The notes beneath the pieces were generated by a model. It was given only the letters and a program-made list of their open reading frames with translations, did not search any database and was not told the DNA's origin. Below are positions 52,701 to 62,000 of a stretch of DNA of 62,000 bases, piece by piece. A program made the position numbers and the translations under genes. This stretch comes from Neocallimastix lanati (nom. inval.) (lineage: Eukaryota > Neocallimastigomycota > Neocallimastigomycetes > Neocallimastigales > Neocallimastigaceae), in assembly GCA_016946835.1 (NCBI GenBank), contig JACVTC010000066.1, positions 457,501-519,500 on the forward strand, read 5' to 3'. Every line of letters begins with the position of its first letter. Position 1 is the first letter of the stretch.

Positions 52701-53196
52701 AAAAATTTTTTTTAAAATCTTACGAAAGAAAAAGAAAAACCAAATAATTTATTTATTTAATAAAATTAGAGTATCTTTTAATTAGTTTTATTATTTTTTT
52801 ATTATTAATCATTAAATTAATTCAATTGTAGCAAAGAAGTTATAATTATTTAAAATGAAATAAAAAACAAAAAACAAAATAAAAAAACAACAAAAAATAT
52901 GTATAATTTATATATACTTAATAATTATTATTATATTTATATAATATTTGTATTTAATATTAAAAAAAAATTATAAAAATTACATATAAAATAAAATATA
53001 TTATAATATTAAATAATATTTATAAATTAATAAATTTAAAAAATATTTTTTATAAAAACGAAAATGTTTATTTATATTATTATGTATGAGTTCATTTTTA
53101 AAAATGCTTTAAGCTGTAATTTAATACTATTTGATAATGATATGTGTAATTACACATATCAAATAAATTATATAGATATATTTTATATACATTTAT

Positions 53197-53242
<46 letters not shown>

Positions 53243-54180
53243 CTTAAAAAATCTCAAAGTTTATTAATAATAATGTATTATATTGTTCCTTGAAATTAAT
53301 ATAATAAAATATTTTATTTTATTTTTATTAAGAATATTAATATATAATATAGAATTTTTTCAAAAACTGTTCCATCTCATAAAGATGAAACAATTTTTGG
53401 AAGTAATCATCATTTATTTTATATATTAAAAAATTACAAAATTTAATAATAAAAATTACATTTAATTAATTTCTGTTTTATTTTTTATTTTTTTTTTTTA
53501 AATCTCTATCAAAGAAATACTTTCATTTTTTGTATTTTAAGATCTATTTAATCTTTAAAATAATATTAATATTAAATAATATTTATAAAAAAATTTTTTT
53601 TAATAAACCAAAACGAAACACTGTATTGTTTAATATAATTTTAATTTTTACTTTTTATTATTATTTTATTTTTTTTTATTTTTATATTTTTTTTTAATGT
53701 CTAAAACAATTTTTAAATAAAAAAATTTTTTTTCTCTATTATTCATGAATTATAATTCATAAATAATCAAATAAAAAAAAAATAAATTATTATTTTATAA
53801 ATATATTTATATCTTGTAAATAATATATAAATATAAATAGAAAAATAATTATTTCAAAAGTATTTTTTTAATTTTTAATTTTTTTTTTTTTTTTAATTTT
53901 ATTTCTAATATTCTAATATTTACTTAAAAAAAAAAAAAAAGTTAAAAGAAAAAATAAAATACTTTGATTTATTATCAAAATTGCTTTTAAAGATTATTTA
54001 AAAAGAATACGATAGGAGTTTTATTTTTATAGTTAACAAATTAAATGTAATGATTATTTTGTATAATTATATTGCTTAATTTTTTTCACTTTAGATAGGA
54101 GATGGGTTTTATATATATATAATTAAAAAATAAGAGGGCTATTTATATGATATTACTTTTTTCTTTTTTTTATTTTAAAT
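52701..54180. other. Convergent 3' spacer between UBC9 and SUMO genes
   Basis: A/T runs, including about 41 T at 53201-53242 and poly(A) at 53926. The plus-strand frame starting at 53064 is broken by this T run and is not supported. Both transcripts should end here. Confidence 0.55.
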
Positions 54181-54889
54181 TTAATGTCCACCACTTTGTT
54201 CCACAACTACTTTTATTGTTTCATCGTCTTCCATACCCAACTATTATAGTTTTAAATAGTCATAAGTTACGTATATTTCATAATATTTTAAAAATCATTT
54301 TTTTATTGTATAATAATTTAAAAATAATAATAATAATAATAATAATAAAATAATTATTATATTAAAAATTTTATTATAATTATAATTATATATATATTTT
54401 TTTAAATTATATTTAATTTCTATTTACTTCATTTGGTGTTTGCTTTGGAGATAATCTTTGTCCATCAAATAAGAATCTAGTTTTTCCTTTATCCTATTAT
54501 TATATATAATTTTTTTTTTAAAGATTTTTTATTTTATTTTTTTATATTAATGATTTGTATTATTAAATAAATAAAATTTACAATAAATTAATATTTTTTT
54601 AATAAAAATATATAAATTAATATATATTATATATATTATTTTATATAATTTTATTTTCTTTACATTTCCAGTCTTTTCAATATATATGTCCATTAATTGT
54701 TTTAATGGTAATGATCTATTCATAGTTACCACTAATAATATATAAAATATTTCATTAATAATTTAATTTTAAATTTACGTTCTATATATATATTAATATT
54801 AATTTAACAAAATATAAATTAAATTTTTCTTGAACAATACCTATTTCAATACCGTCACCACCAACAACATGAATTCTAATTGTAGCCAT
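54181..54889 (-). CDS. SMT3: SUMO (Smt3-type small modifier), tail-less form
   Basis: The protein tag SUMO. Four exons: 54889-54841, 54731-54664, 54493-54428 and 54240-54181; phases close to 80 residues. It starts directly with the first beta strand, MATIRIHVVGGDGIEI, then MNRSLPLKQLMDIYIEKTGN, TRFLFDGQRLSPKQTPNE (compare RFLFEGQRI of human SUMO) and LGMEDDETIKVVVEQSGGH. The Gly-Gly end is followed by one His, so a SUMO protease must clip one residue. Yeast Smt3 and human SUMOs carry a flexible N-terminal extension of about 15-20 residues that holds the chain-forming lysine in some; it is absent here. It could be a special paralogue, but the GQR and Glu-Gln-x-Gly-Gly features are SUMO, not ubiquitin or NEDD8. 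Confidence 0.93.
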
Positions 54890-55457
54890 TTTAAATTATT
54901 ATTTTCTGAAAAAAAAAAGATATATGTATATATATTTACTTTCTATTTGTTTTACTATAGTAATTATTGTTACTTCTTTTTCTATTATATTTCTTTATTG
55001 ATTTTTAGAAGAAAAAAATGTTTATATAAACTGAAAAAATTGAAATCAAAAACAAAAAAAACAAAAAAAAAAAAAAAGGATTTTTAATAATAGATTATAT
55101 ATGAAAATCAAGATTTATATTTAAATAATTAATATAGTTTTTTCTTCTTTTTCTTATTTTTTTTTAATTTAATTTTTTTAATTATGATAATTAATTATTA
55201 AATCATGTAAGACATTTTAATTATTTTTATTCATTATATCATAAAAATAATAAAATAATTTTTATTTAATTATTATTTTATTTTATCTTAAATTTAAAAT
55301 TATATACATATTATTATTTTCATAATAAAGTGAAAAAAGTTAAAACTTTTTATAACATGTAAAAATAGAAAGTTTATATCATAAGCATTAATTGCATCTA
55401 GTATTAATTGTCATTTAATTTTTTTTTAGTATATAAATCATGGAAGATATTTTATTT

Positions 55458-55490
<33 letters not shown>

Positions 55491-56540
55491 CAAAAAAAAA
55501 AAAAACTAAAATAAAGTAAAACTTTAATATTCCATCTTATATATTATAAAATTATATATATAAATATATATAAATAGTATTAATTATTCTTAATAATGAA
55601 CATTTTTATTTTATTAATATCATTTATTATTATCATTTACTATAAATATTATAATTATAGTAATAATTAATAATTTAAAAGCATTAATTTTTAAAAACAA
55701 ATGAATTTTAATTATTATAATAATACTATAATAATATATTGAAAATTAAAATAATATTACTATTATTAATTATTGTAAAACTATATTAAAATAATAAATA
55801 AATAAATAATAAATAAATAAATAAATAAATAAATAATAAATAAATAAGTAAATAAAATAATTAAATAATTAAATAAGTAAATTTTATATTATAATATTAT
55901 TAATACCAACTATATTAATTTTTTTTTTAAAAAGATTGATATAGGTATTAATTATTATTCTATATATATATTTACAATTATATTTTTAATGTTAATAGTA
56001 TTCAACTATAGCATTTAGTATAGATAGTATTATATCTATTTTTAATATTAATAATATTTCAACTACAGTATATTACTTATAGTATTATTTTTTAATGTTT
56101 ATTTTAAACAAAATTTTACACTTTTCCATGTATTTTTTAATTATAATCTATATAATGCAAAAGTTAATATAAATAATAATAATTATTTAAAAAATTATAT
56201 TAACTATTTTAATTTATCAAAACATTTGTCTTTAAAAAAATCTAAAAAAATTCTTATTAAAGTGGTGTAAAATAATGGTATAAATAAAGTATATTTTAAT
56301 AATATTTTAACTTTTTATTTTTTTATTTTTATTTTTATTTTCTATTTTTTATTTTTTTGTTAATTATTTGAATCTATATTGGATTTTTTTTTATTCTCTG
56401 AAGATTCTGTATTATTTATCTTTTTCATCATTAAAATTTTCCTTTTTTTTTTTTTAGAATTAATCATAACTGATTTAAGTAACTTATCAACTCTTTGTTA
56501 AAAATTTTCCTTCATTCAATACTTTTTTTTATCGTTATTA
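54890..56540. other. AT-rich DNA upstream of SUMO, no gene seen
   Basis: The SUMO promoter should lie in 54890-55200. Poly(T) at about 55461-55490, (AAAT)n at about 55797-55880. The plus-strand frame from 54830 overlaps SUMO exon 1 antisense and is a shadow. Confidence 0.5.
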
Positions 56541-56700
56541 TTAAGTGTATTTTTAATTATTCTTCCTGCAGCATCTTCAAAAGAGAAACTTCCACATAAG
56601 ATAGACAAACGAGTTCAAGAACAAATTGTTGGACCTGGTTTGCTTTTATCATTGAGAAATAAGATAGTGTTACCAAGTTTAAATTTTGCTTATATATTAT
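56541..56700. other. Coding-like relic, unidentified
   Basis: A 130-bp patch with clearly higher complexity than its surroundings. Plus strand reads ILPAASSKEKLPHKIDKRVQ; minus strand reads LGNTILFLNDKSKPGPTICS, one stop, then ILCGSFSFEDAAGRIIKNTL. The minus strand looks more like protein. It is probably an exon scrap of a dead gene; no family recognised. Confidence 0.3.
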
Positions 56701-57242
56701 TGTTAAAAAATAGATATTACATATTTTTTTTTAATGATTAAATTTAAATTCCAAATCTTTCATGAATTATTTATATTAAATTATTATATTTATATTAAAA
56801 AGAAATAAACTAAATGTAATACCTTTACTTTCAGTATTTTTCTCTAATTTTTGAAGTTAAATGAAATCCTTTTTTTATATACTCTTTCTAATTCTTTCAA
56901 TTATTGGATGTTCCTTTGTTGTTACAATGTCCTTTATTTTTAAATAACAACATCACTAATTTCAAAGAAAACTTTAAATAATATTATCAATTTTTAATGT
57001 TAAAAAATATTTTCAATAAAATTTATTTTTATTATTTTTATCTATAAAAATTATATGTTAACTACATTATTTTTAAATCTAAATTTATAATACTTTTTTT
57101 TACTAAATGAATATAATAATAAAATTTTTATATTATGGAACAATAATTTTATCAATACTTTTATAAAATTATTAATAAAATAAATTAAAATTATATTTTT
57201 GGTAATAATAAATATTAAAAAAAAAAAAAAAGACTAGTAGTG

Positions 57243-58083
57243 TATGAATACTACGATTATTTAATCAAGTTATCATTAATTGGTGAGAGTGGTATATGTT
57301 TATACTTAATATTGTTTTTAGTTTATTATTTAACAATATAATTTTTATGTTAGCTTTTGATAGGTTATCGTAAGAATTGTTTATTACTTCATTCATTCTT
57401 TCATTTTTTAGTAGTACTGATTTCAATATTAAAATCACTGAATTAGATGATAAGCGTATTATGTTACAAATCTAGGATACTGCTCGTCAAGAACGATTCA
57501 GTACTATTATTAACTGTAATAATAATATTATTAATAAAAAATATTTTTTAATAATAATAATATATATATATATTTTAAACAAACTTTAAAATATTGTTTA
57601 TAATGAAAACATTAATATTAACAATGATTGAAATGAATTTTGTTAATTACAGAGGGGTTATAAGTATTTTACTTGCTTATGAAGTTACAAATGGACGTTC
57701 ATTTAATAGTAAATATAATAGTTTATATAATTTATATTATTAAAAAGAAAAAAAAAATATGCCATTAATTTAAATTTTAAATAATGAAATTTAGACATTA
57801 GAAATTGAATACATAATATTGAACAACACGCTATTGAAGGTTTTAATAAAATTTAAATTAGTAACAGATGTAAGTATCCTTGAAAAAAAGGTTTGTAACA
57901 ATATAGATTATCGAAAAATTATTAATAATGGATAAAAAATTAATATATTAATTAAATTATTTGTTCATTTATGTAATATATAATATGTTTTTAATTAGAA
58001 AATTGAAGAAGAAAAAGGTCAAGCTTATGCTTATGAATATGGTATATAATTCCATGAAACTAGTGCCAAGTCTAACATTAATT
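57243..58083 (+). pseudogene. Dead Rab GTPase gene (Rab8/Sec4-like)
   Basis: Worn Rab gene in pieces with intron-like gaps. 57243-57300 reads YEYYDYLIKLSLIGESGI, where the P-loop GDSGVGKS has lost its Lys. 57363-57517 carries STDFNIKITELDDKRIMLQI, then a stop in place of the Trp of WDTAGQE, and DTARQERFSTI. 57652-57708 reads RGVISILLAYEVTN, 57796-57870 reads NIEQHAIEGFNK (with stops around it), and 58003-58083 reads EEEKGQAYAYEYGI, a stop, then FHETSAKSNINS, which best fits Rab8/Sec4. Loss of the P-loop Lys and at least four stops make it non-functional. Kept gaps argue for a decayed genomic duplicate, not a retrocopy. Confidence 0.85.
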
Positions 58084-58410
58084 CCCTAACTCCTTTATCA
58101 ATAAATATATTTATGTAATATTTTTAATGCTATTTATATATGAATTAGATTTATATTTGTTAAGGAGTCACATATAATTATTATTCTTTTTAGATTAATA
58201 TAATTCATAACATAAATTAATATATTTTTAATAATATACTATAACGAAAATATAAAATACTGTATAATAAGATTTAAAGGTAATATATTATACTAATTAA
58301 AAATAAATAAAAATGTCATTTTAAAGTAACTATAACGAATAATAAAAACATAATTTATATAAATTTTCTAAAACATTAATTTTTACATTTATATACAATT
58401 TTATTGTTTA

Positions 58411-58485
58411 CATTCAAATACTTAATATATTTTTGTATTAGTTTTAATATAAAATAACTATTAAAATATATTAAGTATTTGAATG
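58411..58485. repeat. Perfect 23-bp inverted repeat, 29-nt loop
   Basis: CATTCAAATACTTAATATAT followed by TTT at 58411-58433 is exactly inverted at 58463-58485. The arms are AT-rich but not simple-sequence. It could be a small MITE, a transcribed hairpin or chance decay; there is no gene around it. Confidence 0.8.
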
Positions 58486-58777
58486 CTTGAAATATATGCT
58501 TGGGATTGTATAAATTATAAAGCAGATAATAATTGTATTTGATAGCAGTTTAGTATAAATAATCATCGAAATACATACATTTTAATCACATGACTTTTTA
58601 ATATAATAATATAAGCATATATTTTGATTAAAATAAAAGAAGTTACAGCATATATTTTATATAAATAAGTATAAAAGTATAGTTAAAATAACAATATAAA
58701 CAATAGTATTTTAATAGCATATTTATAGCATATATTTAGGTATTTAAATAATTATAGTAACTGCACTATTTTATAAA

Positions 58778-59890
58778 CTAAACAAATGTAACATTTTTGT
58801 TGTTATATTCGTCAACATTAGTAATATGCCATAAATTATGATTCGAAATAGTACATTCTCCTAAATCAATTAAATTACCAACACTATTATTAACTAAAAC
58901 ACATTGCTTAGTTTTAATATTAAGTATTCTATATGTAACAACTCTATTCATTTCGCCGATACCGCATAGTTCTTCACCCCATTTTCCATATGAATCTTTT
59001 TTGACAACTTTGGGATTAACAGATAAACAACAATGATAACCCAAAACCTCAAATGAGCAACTTTCATATCTAATACCGCATCATTCACCTTTTTCCATGG
59101 CATAGTTGCCAACTTTATCAACTTTCTCTACTTTTGCGTATTGATAACGAAAACTTTTATATCCGACCTTAAGATAGTCTGAGGAGAAGGTTAAGTGTTC
59201 ATATCTCGCTGGTTTTATAATTGTGGGTTGAATTTGAATTTATTATCTAAACAATAACCACTACTGCGTGAACAGATTTTTCCATTCTTGAAACTAAATT
59301 GTTTACTTTGGCTATCATCGCAATAATTCATAGATAATTTCATAAGAAGATTTAATGTTGTAATAATCACTTTTTGATATTATAGGCTATTTGTTTTTTT
59401 TTTTTATTGTTAATACATCTGAAGTTCATTTTGATAATTTCTTGATCATATCCTTGTTAATTATCGTTCTATGTTGTAAACAAGCTTCATCTTTTGATTC
59501 TCTAAAATAATTGAAATCTGTATACACAACAAAATCATCTATTTGAACTATATCTAGTTGTTCATTTCTTTTTTCTAGTGAATATGATGCCATACTATTA
59601 CGTATCTTTTGTAGTGAATCATTGGAAGGGTAGTCTAGAATAAATCAGTGGTTATGAAATTTAGTATTTTCTTTAATATATTCTGATAAATGTGTGTTCA
59701 TTTGACTTGCCTAATACCTTATACCTATCATATTGGCAAATCCGTGAATATTCATAAAATCTATTGTAAGAGCACTTGTATTATTTAAATCATGAATTGG
59801 TTAAATCATCATGGCATTTTCAATAGTATTACAATTGGAATTTTGTGTTCTAATAATTTTTCTTCAAGATCCCATTTCCCATATCCTAAA
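58778..59890 (-). pseudogene. Dead secreted protein with two dockerin-like cysteine modules
   Basis: Read on the minus strand from about 59890. First comes a block with stops and slips: LTIDFMNIHGFANMIGIRY, a stop where Trp is expected, ASQMNTHLSEYIKENTKFHN, then FILDYPSNDSLQKIRNSMA, which faintly resembles a PI-PLC X-like phosphodiesterase. Then a Cys-bearing stretch (NYCDDSQSKQFSFKNGKICS). Then two modules of fungal dockerin/CBM10 pattern: a decayed one (LKVGYKSFRYQYAKVEKVDK, then EKGE, a stop, CGI) and a better one (CSFEVLGYHCCLSVNP, DSYGKWGEELCGI). The C-terminus (VLVNNSVGNLIDLGECTISN) looks like a beta-trefoil lectin repeat. Fungal dockerins anchor enzymes to gut-fungal cellulosomes. In-frame stops show it is broken; the enzyme part is uncertain. 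Confidence 0.55.
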
Positions 59891-59959
59891 TTTTAATTAT
59901 CCTGAATAAGTGTAACTGTAATAATTCTATTAAGAACTAAATCAAAACAGAATTATTAA

Positions 59960-61980
59960 CTACAACTTAACTACTAATTCATTAAGTTGAGAAAATAGAA
60001 AATAAAATAAAATAAATCTTTTACCTATAGAGTTTATTATAAAATTAATTATAATAATAACACGAAACGCAAAAGAAGAAATATTTGTATAAATTTGATT
60101 TTAAAAATATGTTTTTTTTGAATAAAATACTTTATTAATTATTAAAGTTAAATATATAAAATTGCTATTATTATAACTATGTTTTTTTTATAATAATAAC
60201 TCCTGATTTCTTAAAGGGAAATCAAGAGCCTTATTTATATTTTTTTTTTTTTTTTTTGAAAATAAGGTTAAATTAAAAAAAGTTTTCTAATCTTAAAAAT
60301 TATCTTATCTAGAAAAAGATTAAAAGAAAAAGCTAGATAAGTTTTGATCGATATTCTATTCATATCGATCATCGTATATATTAAGTAAAACCAAATATAT
60401 TATTTTATATTTGGATAAAACCTTAAAATATCGATTTTCTAAATTTTAATTCAGATTATCAAATAAAAGGAAAAATAAATAATAACCGGAATGATCTAAA
60501 TTAATCTATTTTTCTAAATATCATTATTTAAAATATAATCTAAACTTATTAACGTAAAACTATCCTTAAACTAAAATGTAGAATTATAAAGAATACAGAA
60601 ACTTATTAATTGTTCTTTTAAATGTACAATGTAAAAAATAAATAAAACTAATGTTTACATTAACTTGATAATTAAATGTATAACTAAATAAAATTAATAA
60701 TATTAATAAGTGTACATATAATAATTATTTAAATAAATTTTCTAATATTATTTAAGTATATGAATAATTATAATTATAATAATTTGATAATAGTATCTCA
60801 ATGTATGAATTAGTTATAATTTAAATAAATTTATAATTATTATTAATAATTATAAAGACTACGAAATATTAATTATTTATTAATAAATAATTATTATTTC
60901 TTACAGTAACGTAATAAATAACGAAATTATAAAATTAAAATAAATAATAAATAATTAATTCTTATTTAATTTAACTCAAAATTAATTCTTTTAGAATTCC
61001 CGAAATCAATTTAAGAAAATTAATTAAAAGAAATAAATGAAAATAAAAATAATAATAATTTAATTAATTATTAACAATTTTAATTAAAACTAAAATAAAT
61101 TAATAATTAATATTCTTATAAAATTATAAATAAACAAAATAATAAACAAATTTAATAAATTGTAAATAATAAATAAACAAACTTATAAACATTTCAAAAT
61201 TAAAATTAAAGAGTTAAATAATCCTCATATTACTTTTATTTAAAATAATTAATATTTTTTATTTATTTTATAACTCAACTTTTATAAACAAATTATCATT
61301 AAAACTTGTTTATTTTAATTCTTTATTTGTAAATATTTATAACAATTATTTATTTTATTTATTTTATTGTTTATAAGTGTAAATAGTTTAAAATCATTGA
61401 AAAATATAAAAGCATGTAAATATTTCTTATAAATTATTCTTTATTATTAATAATTTCAATAAAATTATTAATATTTTATTTTTTAATAATAAATTTTAAC
61501 TAAGATTAATATAAAGAATTATTTATTGTTATAATTAATTCATTAACTTTAAATTAACATATTAAATTAAATTAATAATCTTACAAAGAATTCAAAATAT
61601 GGAATTTCAAATCCTTTTTATATTAAACTAAAATAATAATTAACAATATAATTAAATAATACATTTTAATCTTAATATATTCATAAATTCATAAATGTAT
61701 ATAAACTATATAAAATATAATAATAAAATAATATTGATAAGAATCTTTTAATAAAATAACTATATAATTATTCATAAAACAATTTAATAATAAAACTAAT
61801 TTAATAATAAAATATAAAATAAAATAAAATAAAATATTAAAACTAATTAAAAATTCTCTTTCGGAAATCTTTAGAATGATAAAGAATTCCTTAGAATCTT
61901 TTAGAAATAAATGAATAAAATATATAATAATAAAATATATAAAACTTTATAAAACTTATTTAAAATGTTATAAAACTATT
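59960..61980. other. AT-rich DNA, no gene seen
   Basis: No frame, satellite array or RNA gene was recognised. It differs from the rest in having fewer long homopolymers and more mixed TAATTA/AATTAA words. Confidence 0.5.
60345..60371. repeat. Perfect 10-bp palindromic stem, 7-nt loop
   Basis: TGATCGATAT, loop TCTATTC, ATATCGATCA. The CGAT core is unusual in DNA this poor in G and C. It could be a protein-binding palindrome; nothing adjacent explains it. Confidence 0.7.
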
Positions 61981-62000
61981 ACTAATATTAATTCTGTATT

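Noticed and set aside
53064-53267. Plus-strand 67-residue frame after UBC9
   Set aside because: More than a dozen residues come from a 41-T run; the rest shows no similarity.
54181-54889. Ubiquitin or NEDD8 instead of SUMO
   Set aside because: TRFLFDGQRL, the acidic ED stretch and EQSGG are SUMO features; ubiquitin and NEDD8 have an LIFAGKQ-type loop and an LRGG end.
54830-55087. Plus-strand 85-residue frame over SUMO exon 1
   Set aside because: Antisense to the SUMO first exon, whose MATIRIHVVGG start and splice phases are convincing.

Overview
The window is extremely AT-rich eukaryotic DNA. It has long homopolymer A/T runs, microsatellites and many short introns, with no tRNA or rRNA gene that I could recognise. 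The best fit is an anaerobic gut fungus (Neocallimastigomycota, Piromyces/Neocallimastix/Anaeromyces type). The reasons are the base composition, a seven-helix receptor carrying an extracellular solute-binding domain (a hallmark family of these fungi), a decayed protein with fungal-dockerin-like cysteine modules, and Asn-rich low-complexity proteins. This assignment is inference; no marker gene was compared.

Layout. 1-1991 (-): 5' part of a PHO80/PCL-type cyclin gene. 2.0-10.1 kb: gene-free satellite land with tandem and inverted repeats. 10.2-12.5 kb: a dead FLYWCH/MULE-type transposase, a short coding scrap ending in poly(A), and an Asn-rich reading frame. 13.3-16.4 kb (-): receptor with solute-binding and 7TM domains. 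17.4-23.5 kb (-): a young Ty1/copia element whose two 259-bp LTRs look identical, flanked by the direct repeat ATTCA. 24.2-25.5 and 35.5-36.5 kb: remains of older copia elements, the second split by a small inverted-repeat element. 27.1-31.0 kb (+): COP9 signalosome subunit 2. 33.1-33.7 kb (-): coiled-coil protein. 38.2-46.8 kb (+): Mediator subunit MED12. 47.7-50.2 kb (-): SP-RING (Siz/PIAS) SUMO E3. 51.2-52.7 kb (+): UBC9, the SUMO E2. 54.2-54.9 kb (-): SUMO itself. 57.2-58.1 kb: a dead Rab8/Sec4-type GTPase. 58.8-59.9 kb: a dead dockerin-module protein. 60-62 kb: no gene seen.

The most notable feature is the 47.7-54.9 kb block. The modifier SUMO, its conjugating enzyme UBC9 and an SP-RING ligase lie side by side in about 7.2 kb: E3 and E2 divergent from one 910-bp spacer, E2 and SUMO convergent. 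I reconstructed the genes by hand through 9, 9 and 4 exons, and all splice phases close. The SUMO lacks the usual flexible N-terminal tail, and the E3 has its SP-RING near the N-terminus with no room for SAP and PINIT domains. CSN2 (cullin deneddylation) and MED12 (CDK8 module of Mediator) lie just upstream, and a PHO80-like cyclin is at the left edge. Whether this neighbourhood is functional or accidental cannot be decided from the sequence.

Exon borders were placed from GT..AG signals, reading frame and family similarity remembered from known proteins; no alignment or transcript was available.
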